The notes beneath the pieces were generated by a model. It made no database searches, had not been told where the DNA came from, and saw nothing but the letters and a program-made list of their open reading frames with translations. This document shows positions 45,353-55,916 of a DNA stretch of 64,000 nt, piece by piece; positions within the stretch are counted from its first letter, which is position 1; each line of letters starts with the position of its first letter. Both the position numbers and the translations under genes were made by a program. Source of the DNA: Gemmatimonadota bacterium (GTDB lineage: Bacteria > Gemmatimonadota > Gemmatimonadetes > Longimicrobiales > Gaopeijiaceae). The stretch is from NCBI GenBank assembly GCA_041390125.1, contig JAWKQN010000005.1, positions 304,975-368,974 of the forward strand, written 5' to 3'.

Positions 45353-46251
45353 CCCGCGCGGTGCGCGTCGCAGCGCCCGCCAAGCTCAATCTGGTGTTGC
45401 GCGTGCTCGCGCGGGAGGCGAGCGGGTGGCACCAGATCGAGTCGTTGTTCGCGGCGGTGGATCTGGCGGATACGCTCACCGTGGAGGTCACGACGCAGAG
45501 CCGCGAGGTCACGCTGGAGGTCGACGGCGACGTGGGTGGCGCTGCCGCGGAGGACAACCTCGTCGCGCGTGCGGTCGGCGTCTTCCGGGCCGCGAGCGCC
45601 GAAGCGCTTCCCGGCCTCCACGTCCGCCTGACCAAGCGGATCCCCGTGGCTGCGGGGCTGGGAGGCGGCTCCTCCGACGCGGCAGCCGTCCTGCGCGCCC
45701 TGACGGCGCTGTTCCCGCAGGCGGTGCCCGAGCGCGAGCGGCTCGGCCTCGCCGCGGCGCTGGGGTCCGACGTCCCGTTCTTCCTGGCGGCGCGCCCGTG
45801 GGTGTGGGCCTGGGGGCGGGGGGGCCGCATGCTGACGCTCGAGCCGCCGCCCGCGCGGCCGGTGCTGATCGCGGTCCCGCAGGACGGCGTGGCCACGACC
45901 GGCGCCTACGCTGCGCTCGGCGAGGCGGCCCGGCTCCGCGCCGCCGAGCCCTGGCTGGCCGAAGGCCCGGAGCTGGAGCGCTGGGAGACCGTGGCCGGGC
46001 TCAGGGAGAACGACTTCGAGTCCGCGCTGCACCCGGTCCGCCCGGACCTGGCGCGGATGGCGCGCGCCTTCGAGGAGACCGGCGCGCTCCTGTGCGGGAT
46101 GACCGGCAGCGGAGCGGCCCACTACGGGGTGTACGCCACCACCGCCGAGCTGGAGCACGCCGCCCGTCACCTGGCGGGCCTGGATCCAGGGTGGCGGGTG
46201 TGGCCCAGCGCGACCCGCACGGAGTGGCCGCCGGTGGAAGTGCTGGGGTAG
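45349..46251 (+). CDS. ispE: 4-diphosphocytidyl-2-C-methylerythritol kinase IspE
   Basis: A 300-residue GHMP kinase of the MEP isoprenoid pathway. APAKLNLVLRV opens the protein, the ATP loop is PVAAGLGGGSSDAAA, LGSDVPFFL follows, and the C-terminal GMTGSGAAHYGVY completes the fold. It begins at GTG overlapping the upstream stop (GTGA) and is the last gene of the coupled run that starts with alaS. Length is normal. Confidence 0.95.
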   Translation: MTRAVRVAAPAKLNLVLRVLAREASGWHQIESLFAAVDLADTLTVEVTTQSREVTLEVDGDVGGAAAEDNLVARAVGVFRAASAEALPGLHVRLTKRIPVAAGLGGGSSDAAAVLRALTALFPQAVPERERLGLAAALGSDVPFFLAARPWVWAWGRGGRMLTLEPPPARPVLIAVPQDGVATTGAYAALGEAARLRAAEPWLAEGPELERWETVAGLRENDFESALHPVRPDLARMARAFEETGALLCGMTGSGAAHYGVYATTAELEHAARHLAGLDPGWRVWPSATRTEWPPVEVLG

Positions 46252-46398
46252 GGGAGGGCTGCCGCGGGCAACGCCGGGGCGGCCACCGCGGTATGCGGCC
46301 GCGGGCGGTCCCGTCCGGTGGGCGCGCGTCGGGGGCCTCCCGGCGGGTTGAGCCGACCTCCGCGAACGGGTACGATTGCCATCCGGCCCTGGCCGGTC

Positions 46399-46469
46399 TG
46401 GCCCGTCGTCTAATGGCAGGACACCGGTCTTTGGAACCGGTAGTGGTGGTTCGAATCCACCCGGGCCAA
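46399..46469 (+). tRNA. tRNA-Gln (UUG anticodon)
   Basis: A complete cloverleaf. The acceptor stem TGGCCCG pairs with CGGGCCA and is followed by discriminator A. The anticodon stem CCGGT/ACCGG encloses loop CTTTGGA, giving anticodon TTG. A GGTTCGAATCC T-arm is present. The first base U, paired with A, is typical of tRNA-Gln. No 3' CCA is encoded. Confidence 0.97.
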
Positions 46470-46516
46470 TCCCCCCCTCCCGTAGTCCCGCCACCCCTCC
46501 GGTCGTATCCTGGGGC

Positions 46517-48253
46517 ATGCCCCTCCGCGTCCCGCCCCTCGTGTTCTGTGGCATCCTGGCGTCCGCTTCGGCTGCCGCTCTGCCCCTGGCCGCCCAGGAG
46601 CCGGAGCGCCCCGACTCCAGCGACCTGCGCGGGGACGCCCGCAGCGCCCAGTCCGCCTTCGAACGTCTGCGCGTCCGGCGCCTTCCGCGCGAGCTGATGG
46701 GCAGCGGCGGCTGTGACGAGGTCATCGGCCGGATCTGCATGCGGCACGACGGCGATGACGACTTCGTGCCCCCGCCCGAGGACGAGGACATCACCGAGGG
46801 TCGGGAGCGCCTGCTCGCGGAGCTGGCGGACATCGGGCGTGCGATTCCCGGAGACGACTGGGTACTGGGCCAGCGGGTCTGGTATGCCATCGAGGCGGGG
46901 CGGCCCGAAGAGGCCATCGAGCTCCCCCAGCCCTGCGCGGCCACCCCGTGGTGGTGCGCCGCCCTGGAGGGCCTGGCCCTCCACGCCGCAGAGCGCTTCG
47001 AGGACGCGGAGCGCGCGTTCGGACGGGCGCTGCAGGCGATGCCGGAGGAGACCCGCGCGGCCTGGGACGACGCCACCCAGGCCGTCCTGGGGCGCGAGCG
47101 TCTGGGCTGGCTGGAGGAGCAGCCGGACCGGGACGCCGCGCTCGAGCGCTTCTGGCGGCTGGCCGATCCCTCGTGGATGGTGCCCGGCAACGATCGGCGC
47201 ACGGCCCACTGGGCCCGGCTGACGGCCTCGGGCATCCGCGACCGGGCCCGCAACGCGTACGGGCTGTCGTGGGGATTCGACCTGGAGGAGCTGCTGATCC
47301 GCTACGGGTGGGAGATCTCCTGGGGCCGTGACGTGTGGCGGGCCGGCCAGATGGAGGACCGGGTCGTGGGTCACCACCCGCCCCGGAGTCGGGAGTACGC
47401 GCCACCCGAGCCGGTCCTGGCCGATCCGGCGGCCACGGCGCCCGATGACTGGGCGCTGGAGGGGAAGCGTCCGCACACCGCCTACGCCCCCACCTACGCG
47501 CCGGAGTTCGGCGCCATGCTCCCGCAGCACGCCGCGTTCCGACGCGAGGAGGGCGTGCTGCTGATCGTGGCGCCGGACTCTGCCGACGTCCCCGGCGAGC
47601 GGGGCCTGGTCCTGCTCGATCTGGAGGGCGAGCGCACCGTGGCGAGCCCCGACACCGGTCGGGTCCAGCAGGCCCGGGTCCCGTGGGGTCGGTGGATGAT
47701 CAGCGCGGAGTGGATCCAGCCCGACTCGGGACGGGCGCGGCGGGCCCGGTTCGGCGCCGAGTGGACGCCCGTGGCGCCCGACGTCCCCACCCTCTCCGAT
47801 CTCCTCCTGGTCACGGGAGGCCGTACCCTCCCCGTCACGCTGGAGGACGCGGTCGCCCGGGCCCACCCGGGGCGGGTCCTGCGGTCGGGCCAGCGCCTGG
47901 CGCTGGCCTGGGAGCTGTACCGCTTCGGCGGCCGGGCCGAGGAGGTGGCGTACCGGGTGCTCCTGGAGCCCACCGACACGGGGCTGTTCCGGCGAGCCGG
48001 GGAATGGATGGGGGTCCTCGACCCGGAGCGGCCCGTGGTGCTGGCCTGGTCCGAGGTCGACGAGCCCGCCCCCGAACCCCACTTCCGCAGCGTGGATCTC
48101 ACGTTGCCGGAGCTGGAGGCCGGCGCCTACCGCCTCAGCCTGGAGGTCCAGCTCCCGGGACGGGCGCCGTTGGTGGCCGTGCAGCGGGTCCGGGTGCTGG
48201 AGGAGGGGGAGGGCCGTTCCGCGACGGACGCCCCGCCGCGGTCCAGGCGCTGA
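46517..48253 (+). CDS. Secreted protein of unknown function (possible GWxTD-like domain)
   Basis: A 578-residue protein with a signal peptide (MPLRVPPLVFCGILASASAA, ending near LAAQ). Residues 80-200 are helical and TPR-like. A central stretch (FWRLADPSWMVPGNDR, then DLEELLIRYGWEISWGRD) recalls the order of residues in GWxTD-domain proteins of environmental bacteria, but the match is remote. The C-terminal 200 residues are beta-rich. It stands alone between tRNA-Gln and the prs promoter. I cannot assign a function. Confidence 0.72.
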   Translation: MPLRVPPLVFCGILASASAAALPLAAQEPERPDSSDLRGDARSAQSAFERLRVRRLPRELMGSGGCDEVIGRICMRHDGDDDFVPPPEDEDITEGRERLLAELADIGRAIPGDDWVLGQRVWYAIEAGRPEEAIELPQPCAATPWWCAALEGLALHAAERFEDAERAFGRALQAMPEETRAAWDDATQAVLGRERLGWLEEQPDRDAALERFWRLADPSWMVPGNDRRTAHWARLTASGIRDRARNAYGLSWGFDLEELLIRYGWEISWGRDVWRAGQMEDRVVGHHPPRSREYAPPEPVLADPAATAPDDWALEGKRPHTAYAPTYAPEFGAMLPQHAAFRREEGVLLIVAPDSADVPGERGLVLLDLEGERTVASPDTGRVQQARVPWGRWMISAEWIQPDSGRARRARFGAEWTPVAPDVPTLSDLLLVTGGRTLPVTLEDAVARAHPGRVLRSGQRLALAWELYRFGGRAEEVAYRVLLEPTDTGLFRRAGEWMGVLDPERPVVLAWSEVDEPAPEPHFRSVDLTLPELEAGAYRLSLEVQLPGRAPLVAVQRVRVLEEGEGRSATDAPPRSRR

Positions 48254-48338
48254 GCGGACGGGCCGGGAATCCGGGTCCGGGGCGGACGTCGCGGGGGCGC
48301 CCGAGGTCCCGCGGTCCGGTGCGGCGAAACCACCGCAG

Positions 48339-48367
48339 TTGACGGTACTTCCGGGCGTTTCTACCAT
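48339..48367 (+). promoter_or_regulatory. Sigma-70-type promoter of prs, TTGACG-17-TACCAT
   Basis: A near-consensus -35 and a clear -10 with the ideal 17-base spacer lie 44 bases before the prs start codon. It is one of the two best promoters in the window. Confidence 0.75.
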
Positions 48368-48410
48368 AGTGGGCTGTTGACTCGGAGCCCGGAACGCGGC
48401 CAGCCCACGG

Positions 48411-49382
48411 ATGGACGACACCTTTCAGCGGGGCCCTCTCCTCCTTCTCTCGGGGCGGGCCAACCTCCCCCTCGCCGAGGAGATCGGGACCCTCCTCGGG
48501 TGCTCGGCCAACGGGGCCACGATCCGGAACTTCTCCGACGGCGAGATCTTCGTCCGCATCGACCGCAACGCCCGCGGGCGGGACGTCTTCATCATCCAGC
48601 CCACCGTCCCGCCGGCCGACCACCTCATGGAGCTCCTGCTCCTGTGTGACGCGGCCAAGCGTGCGTCGGCCGCCCGCATCACGGCCGTGCTGCCCTACTA
48701 CGGCTACGGACGTCAGGATCGCAAGGACCAGCCGCGTGTGGCCATCGGCGCCAAGATGGTGGCCAACCTGATCACGGCCGCCGGTGCCGACCGCGTGCTC
48801 GGCATCGACTTCCACCAGCATCAGATCCAGGGCTTCTTCGACCTGCCGGTCGATCACCTGTACGCCGCACCGGTGCTGGTGAAGTACTTCCTGGACAAGG
48901 GGCTGGAGAACCGCGTGGTCGTGGCTCCGGACGTGGGCTCCGCCAAGATGGCCCGCGGTTTCGCCAAGCGACTCGATGCCGGCCTGGCCATCGTGGACAA
49001 ACGCCGTCCGGCCCCCAACGTCTCCGAGGTGCTCAACATCGTCGGGGACGTCGAGGGCTGCACGTGCATCCTCGCGGACGACATGATCGACACCGGGGGG
49101 ACCATCGCGTCGGCCGTACATGCGCTCAAGGAGCGCGGTGCGTCGCGTGTGTTCGCGTGCGCCACGCACGCGCTGCTGTCCGGGAGCGCCCGGGAGAAGC
49201 TCTCCCAGGCCCCGCTCGAGGAGCTGGTCGTGACCAACACGATCCACATCCCCGAGGAGCGTCGTTTCCCCCAGCTCAAGATCCTCTCGGTCGCACGCCT
49301 GTTCTCGCACGCGATCGAATACATCCACAAGAACGAGTCGGTGAGCCAGCTCTTCGGAGCGCCCGACATGAAAACCGCCTAG
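48411..49382 (+). CDS. prs: Ribose-phosphate pyrophosphokinase Prs
   Basis: A 323-residue cytosolic enzyme making PRPP from ribose-5-phosphate and ATP. NFSDGEIFVRI, LPYYGYGRQDRKDQPRV, DFHQHQIQGFFDLPVDHL, the flexible-loop VDKRRPAPN and the PRPP loop DDMIDTGGTI are in order. It heads prs-rplY-pth, a widely conserved arrangement. The DFHQHQ segment differs slightly from the more usual DLHAAQ. Confidence 0.98.
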   Translation: MDDTFQRGPLLLLSGRANLPLAEEIGTLLGCSANGATIRNFSDGEIFVRIDRNARGRDVFIIQPTVPPADHLMELLLLCDAAKRASAARITAVLPYYGYGRQDRKDQPRVAIGAKMVANLITAAGADRVLGIDFHQHQIQGFFDLPVDHLYAAPVLVKYFLDKGLENRVVVAPDVGSAKMARGFAKRLDAGLAIVDKRRPAPNVSEVLNIVGDVEGCTCILADDMIDTGGTIASAVHALKERGASRVFACATHALLSGSAREKLSQAPLEELVVTNTIHIPEERRFPQLKILSVARLFSHAIEYIHKNESVSQLFGAPDMKTA

Positions 49383-49392
49383 AGGTCGAGCC

Positions 49393-50013
49393 ATGTCCGA
49401 AGCAGCTACGTTGAAGGCCGAGCGCAGGGAAGGGACCGGGAAGGGCGCTGCACGCAAGCTGCGCGCGGCCGGCCGCGTGCCGGCCGTGGTGTACGGCGCC
49501 GACAGCGATGCCCAGTCCCTCACGGTGGACGCCCACGAAGCCCGTCTGTTGTTCGAGCGCATCTCGGTGGAGAACACCATCGTCTCGCTCGAGATCGAAG
49601 GGGAGTCGGGAGCGGTCGACACGCTCGTGCGTGAGGTGCAGGTCCACCCCTACCGGCAGCACCTCGTCCACGTGGACTTCCTCCGCATCCAGAAGGGTGT
49701 GGCCGTCCACGTGCAGGTGCCGGTCCACTTCGAGGGCACGCCCAAGGGTGTGCGGCTCAGCGGCGGCATGTTGGAGCAGCACGTGCACGACCTGGACGTG
49801 CGCTGCATCCCCTCGGCCATCCCCGACCACCTCGAGGTCGACGTCAACGCCCTCGACATCGGGGACTCGCTGCACGTGTCCGACATCGCGGTCCCGGCGG
49901 GCGTGGAGATCGTGACGGAGGCCGGACGGACGCTGTGCACGGTGGTGCTGCCCAAGGGGGCCGAGTCGGAAGCGGCCGCCGCGGAAGGCGAGGCTGCGGG
50001 CGCGGAGGCGTAG
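49393..50013 (+). CDS. rplY: 50S ribosomal protein L25/general stress protein Ctc
   Basis: A 206-residue L25 of the long (TL5/Ctc) type: an N-terminal 5S rRNA-binding domain (LKAERREGTGKGAARKLRAAGRVPAVVYG) and a C-terminal beta domain (VDFLRIQKGVAVHVQVPVHF, VNALDIGDSLHVSDI), with an Ala/Glu-rich tail. It lies ten bases after prs, and its end provides the ribosome site for pth. Confidence 0.96.
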   Translation: MSEAATLKAERREGTGKGAARKLRAAGRVPAVVYGADSDAQSLTVDAHEARLLFERISVENTIVSLEIEGESGAVDTLVREVQVHPYRQHLVHVDFLRIQKGVAVHVQVPVHFEGTPKGVRLSGGMLEQHVHDLDVRCIPSAIPDHLEVDVNALDIGDSLHVSDIAVPAGVEIVTEAGRTLCTVVLPKGAESEAAAAEGEAAGAEA

Positions 50014-50016
50014 GCC

Positions 50017-50586
50017 ATCGCGCGCGGGACCCACATCGTGCTCGGCCTCGGCAATCCCGGTCCCGAGTACGACGCAACCCGACACAACGTGGGGTGGTGG
50101 GCCCTCGATCGCATGGCGCACGACTGGGACCTGGGACCGTTCGAGCGCGAGGGAAAGAGCCTGATCGCGGAAGGCCGCGTGGGCCGACACCCCGTCCGGC
50201 TGGTCAAGCCGCTGACCTGGATGAACCGCAGCGGGCAGGTGGTGGGGGCGGCGCTGGAACACCGCGACCCCGCCACCCACCTGATGGTCCTCGTGGACGA
50301 TGCCTACCTCGACGCCGGGCGCCTGCGCCTGCGAGGGAAGGGAAGCGCGGGCGGCCACAACGGGCTGGAGTCCGTGGAGCAGGCGCTGGGGACCAGCGCG
50401 TACGCGCGCCTGCGCATCGGAGTGGGTCCCCGGCCCGAGCGGGGGGACCTGGCGGACTGGGTGCTGGCGCCCATGTCCGCGGAGGACGAGCAGAAGGTGC
50501 TCGACCGGTTGGAGGACGTCGTGGACGGCGTCCGGGTGTGGATGGACCGCGGCCTGGAGGCCGCGATGAATCGGGTCAACGGATGA
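50017..50586 (+). CDS. pth: Peptidyl-tRNA hydrolase Pth (proposed AUC start)
   Basis: About 189 residues. GLGNPGPEYDATRHNVGWW, the catalytic His within it, KPLTWMNRSGQVV, VDDAYLDAGRLRLR and GSAGGHNGLESV are all Pth signatures; the enzyme recycles peptidyl-tRNA. The first standard start, GTG at 50038, gives MLGLGNPG and removes the first beta strand. The ATC at 50017 lies eight bases after GGAGG and gives ARGTHIVLGLGNPG, the normal family N-terminus, so I propose AUC initiation. The distal gene hppA follows by 52 bases. Confidence 0.93.
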   Translation: MARGTHIVLGLGNPGPEYDATRHNVGWWALDRMAHDWDLGPFEREGKSLIAEGRVGRHPVRLVKPLTWMNRSGQVVGAALEHRDPATHLMVLVDDAYLDAGRLRLRGKGSAGGHNGLESVEQALGTSAYARLRIGVGPRPERGDLADWVLAPMSAEDEQKVLDRLEDVVDGVRVWMDRGLEAAMNRVNG

Positions 50587-50638
50587 CGAACGCCCCCGCG
50601 GGGCCGAGACAACGCGAGAAAGGAACGAGATCCCGAGC

Positions 50639-52750
<2,112 letters not shown>

Positions 52751-52762
52751 TCGTCGTGTCGA

Positions 52763-52796
52763 GAGGCGGCCCGTCCCGGAAGGGGCGGGCCGCCTC
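52763..52796 (+). terminator. Hairpin terminator after hppA
   Basis: A 14-base stem with one G-U pair and a six-base loop, 12 bases after the hppA stop. No T-run follows. Confidence 0.7.
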
Positions 52797-52822
52797 CGCA
52801 TTCCCACCCGGGGAGATCCATC

Positions 52823-54016
52823 ATGCGTGAGCCCACGTTCGAGAACGCCCTCGCCTTCGCGCAGGACCTGATCCGCATCCCGTCCCTCCCGGGACAGGAG
52901 GGCGCGGTCTCCGAGCGGGTCCGCGACGAGATGCAGGCGCTCGGGTTCGCCGACGTGCGCATCGACGAGCTGGGCAGCGTCGTGGGCGTGGTGCGGGGCC
53001 GGGGCGAGGCGCCGCCGGTCATGCTGTCCTGCCACCTGGACATCGTGGCCCCCGGGGATCCGGCGCAATGGGAGCACCCCCCCTACGGCGGCGTGGTGGA
53101 GGGCGGCTTCCTGCACGGGCGGGGCGCGATGGACATCAAGGGCCCGCTGGCGTTGCAGACGTATGCGGCCGCCATGCTTGCCGGCCAGGCGGCGGGAGAC
53201 GTCATCGTCGCCCACACCGTCCTCGAGGAGCGGGGCGGGTGGGGCATGGAACACCTGATGAAGAGCGGGACGGTACGTCCCGCCGCGGTGATCATCGGCG
53301 AAGCCACCCATGGGGACATCGCGCTCGGTCACCGCGGGCGGGCCGAGGCGGAGGTGGTGCTGCGCGGCGTGGCCGGCCACGCGTCGGCGCCCGACCGCGC
53401 GCGCAACGCCCTCGATCTCCTGCCCGCCGCGCTCGCCGGGATCGGTGCGCTGGCCGAGGACGACCGCTCCGATCCCGTGCTCGGGCGCGCGACCGCGGTG
53501 GCCACCGGGGTGGAGGTCCGACCCGAGAGCCGCAACGTCATCCCCGACGAGGTGGTGGTGGTGGTGGACTGGCGGATCCTGCCGGGCTCGACGTCCGAGG
53601 CGCTCGTGGAGGCGCTCGAGACGGCCATCGCCCGGCACATGGGCCCCCTGCCGGACGGATTCGGCATCGACGTGCGCATGGCGCGCGAGCACCAGCGCAC
53701 GTGGACGGGCGTGGAGCGGGACCGGCCCATGTTCACGCCGGGGTTCCTGGTCGACGCCGACCATCCGGTGGTGCGGGCCGCCGCCTCCGCTGCGGGACGC
53801 CGCAACGGCACGGGCGCGGCCCACGCCCGTCCGTGGGCGTTCGCCACGGATGGCGGCTGGACGTGTGGCGTGCACGGGATCCCCTCGTTCGGCTTCGCGC
53901 CCGGAGAGGAGCGCCATGCCCACACCAACACCGAGCGCCTCGACCTGGAGGAGGCACGCTGGGCGCTGGACCGCTATCCCCACATCGTGCAGGCCGTGCA
54001 GGCCGCGGTCGTCTGA
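52823..54016 (+). CDS. M20 family metallopeptidase/deacylase (ArgE/DapE/YgeY-like)
   Basis: A 397-residue M20 family hydrolase. Zinc ligands and catalytic residues are visible in order: His in LSCHLDIV, Asp in GRGAMDIKGPLA, the Glu pair in VLEERGGWG, Glu in GEATHGD and a late His in AHTNTERLDL. The dimerisation domain lies around HRGRAEAEVVLRGVAGHASAP. The substrate (peptide, N-acyl amino acid or other) cannot be told. It stands after the hppA hairpin and before the promoter of the cytochrome cluster. Confidence 0.9.
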   Translation: MREPTFENALAFAQDLIRIPSLPGQEGAVSERVRDEMQALGFADVRIDELGSVVGVVRGRGEAPPVMLSCHLDIVAPGDPAQWEHPPYGGVVEGGFLHGRGAMDIKGPLALQTYAAAMLAGQAAGDVIVAHTVLEERGGWGMEHLMKSGTVRPAAVIIGEATHGDIALGHRGRAEAEVVLRGVAGHASAPDRARNALDLLPAALAGIGALAEDDRSDPVLGRATAVATGVEVRPESRNVIPDEVVVVVDWRILPGSTSEALVEALETAIARHMGPLPDGFGIDVRMAREHQRTWTGVERDRPMFTPGFLVDADHPVVRAAASAAGRRNGTGAAHARPWAFATDGGWTCGVHGIPSFGFAPGEERHAHTNTERLDLEEARWALDRYPHIVQAVQAAVV

Positions 54017-54161
54017 GCGACCCGCCTGGGGCAGGGCCACATGGCCGCGGAGCGCCCGACCGAGAGACCGTGCGCCTGGCTGCGGCGCACTCCTGCGCGG
54101 CCGACGTGTTCGCGACGGTGGGGGATTGCCCCACATCGCTCACCGACAATCCTCTACACGT

Positions 54162-54190
54162 TTGACGCCAACCCCTGACCCCCGTAATCA
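54162..54190 (+). promoter_or_regulatory. Sigma-70-type promoter of the cytochrome cluster, TTGACG-17-TAATCA
   Basis: A near-consensus -35 and -10 with a 17-base spacer stand 100 bases before the first multihaem cytochrome gene. The same TTGACG-17 pattern precedes prs. No operator or riboswitch-like fold was recognised in the leader. Confidence 0.7.
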
Positions 54191-54290
54191 TACGGACCCC
54201 CTAGATTCGACGTGGGTCAGAACGGGAAGCTGCCCGATCCGGGTCTGATCCGACCGTAGCAACGACCGGGCTGGAGGGAGAAGGGTGGCG

Positions 54291-55709
54291 ATGTCGAGTC
54301 GAATCGGGACTCTACGATGGCTGCTGATCTTCCCCGTTCTCGCTCTCTTCGCCGCTTGCGAGGAGAGCGTCGTCTTTCGGGACCGGGAGCTCTTCGAGAC
54401 TCCCCCCGACGAGGCGGCGGGGTTCCTCGGCTACAGTGACATCGACAGCAAGCTGACCACCTGCGGCAACTGCCATGTGGGACAGCAGGCCCGTTGGGTG
54501 CAGACTGCGCACGCCGATGCCTGGGAAGGGTTGCAGGCCTCCGGCCATTCGCAGTCCTTCTGCGAAGGCTGTCATACCGTCAACGAGCTGGGCAACGCGG
54601 TCACCCAGCTGGCCGGCTTCAACGCCGCCCCGGAGGACCGCTACCACGACGTGCAGTGCGAGAGCTGCCACGGGCCCGGACTCACACACGTCCAGAACCC
54701 GGACGCCAGCCAGCCGCTCGCGTACATGGACGCCGATCTGACCGCGACGGTCGGATGCACGGAGTGCCACCAGGGCACGCACCATCCCTTCGCCGAGGAG
54801 TGGCAGCAGTCCAAGCACGCCGAGATCGTCGCATCGGCAGCCGACAATGCCGCCTGTACGTCCTGTCACAGCGGTGAAGGCGCCCTGAAGGCCTGGGGCA
54901 TCGAGGTGGACTACATCGAGAAGGACCAGTTGGGACCGGGCAACCACCTGGCCATCACCTGCGCGGTGTGCCACGACCCCCACGGGTCGGTGAACGAAGG
55001 ACAGCTGCGCTTCCCGGTGGACGTGGCGTCCGAGGAAGAGAACCTGTGCATGAAGTGCCACCACAAGCGCGGCGTGCCGGATCCCACCACGTTCCGGGGC
55101 CCGCACTCGCCCGAAGGACCCACGCTCCTGGGCGTGGCCGGGTGGTGGCCACCCAACCTCGAGTTCCCGGGCGGCTCGATCCGCGCGACGCACGGGTCGG
55201 AAGCCAATCCCAAGCTGTGCGCGAGCTGTCACGTGAACAGCTTCGACGTGACGGATCCGGATACCGGCGATCACGTGTTCACCGCGACCGGACACCTCTT
55301 CGAGGCGATCCCCTGCCTGGACGCCAACGGCGCTCCGGTGCCGGGCGGTGCCTGTGACGAGACCGAGCGTACGTTCGAGTCCTGCGCGACGTCGGGCTGC
55401 CATGGCACGGCCGAGGTGGCACGGGGGCTGAAGTTCACGGCCGAGCAGCGCATCGACAACCTGGCGAGCGCGCTGGAGGCCCTCGTGGCCCAGGTGCCGG
55501 CCTCCGAGTTTTCGACCACGGATGCGCGCTACACGGTGGGCGAGGGCGCGCGCTTCAACGCGGAGCTCGCGCGGGCGAGCGGTGCCGCTGTCCACAACCC
55601 GTTCCTGATCGAGGCGCTGCTCACGGCGTCCATCAACCAGGTGAGCGAGACCTACAGCCTCGCACCGCCCGCGATGGATCTCCGGAATCTGTTGAGCATC
55701 TCCGAGTAG
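54291..55709 (+). CDS. Nine-haem cytochrome c lipoprotein (8 CxxCH + 1 CX4CH)
   Basis: A 472-residue protein with a signal peptide ending in a lipobox-like LFAAC at about residue 23, so probably a membrane-anchored lipoprotein. It has eight CxxCH motifs (CGNCH, CEGCH, CESCH, CTECH, CTSCH, CAVCH, CMKCH, CASCH) between residues 55 and 315 and a ninth with longer spacing, CATSGCH (CX4CH). Distal histidines (QTAHADAW, GTHHPF, SKHAEI) suit bis-His ligation. The C-terminal 110 residues are haem-free and helical. A GTG six bases upstream with GGAGG is an alternative start. It heads the cytochrome cluster but is separated from the other genes by a hairpin. Confidence 0.88.
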   Translation: MSSRIGTLRWLLIFPVLALFAACEESVVFRDRELFETPPDEAAGFLGYSDIDSKLTTCGNCHVGQQARWVQTAHADAWEGLQASGHSQSFCEGCHTVNELGNAVTQLAGFNAAPEDRYHDVQCESCHGPGLTHVQNPDASQPLAYMDADLTATVGCTECHQGTHHPFAEEWQQSKHAEIVASAADNAACTSCHSGEGALKAWGIEVDYIEKDQLGPGNHLAITCAVCHDPHGSVNEGQLRFPVDVASEEENLCMKCHHKRGVPDPTTFRGPHSPEGPTLLGVAGWWPPNLEFPGGSIRATHGSEANPKLCASCHVNSFDVTDPDTGDHVFTATGHLFEAIPCLDANGAPVPGGACDETERTFESCATSGCHGTAEVARGLKFTAEQRIDNLASALEALVAQVPASEFSTTDARYTVGEGARFNAELARASGAAVHNPFLIEALLTASINQVSETYSLAPPAMDLRNLLSISE

Positions 55710-55735
55710 CGGGTCGTTCGCGTCCTGCATGGCCC

Positions 55736-55771
55736 GACCGCGGTTCGTCCGGACTACGGACGGCCGCGGTC
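55736..55771. terminator. Long hairpin between the first and second cytochrome genes
   Basis: Nested perfect stems of 8 bases (GACCGCGG/CCGCGGTC) and 6 bases (CGTCCG/CGGACG) with a GACTA loop lie 27 bases after the first cytochrome gene. It could be a terminator, an attenuator or an mRNA-stability element setting different levels for the two units. No T-run follows. Confidence 0.5.
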
Positions 55772-55847
55772 GTGCCATCCGGGCGCGGCTTCCGCTCGAT
55801 CCCTTCCACGTCCCGTCCCTCTCCGAGCCGTGCTTCCGGTGCCACGC

Positions 55848-55877
55848 TTGCTCTCCCTGCGACGGCTCCTCTACGTT
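55848..55877 (+). promoter_or_regulatory. Possible second promoter of the cytochrome cluster, TTGCTC-18-TACGTT
   Basis: A moderate -35/-10 pair between the hairpin and the 11-haem gene, about 40 bases before its start codon. Motif match only. Confidence 0.35.
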
Positions 55878-55916
55878 GGGCGCGGCCCTCAGGTGGTGAT
55901 CTTCCCCGCGCCCCGG

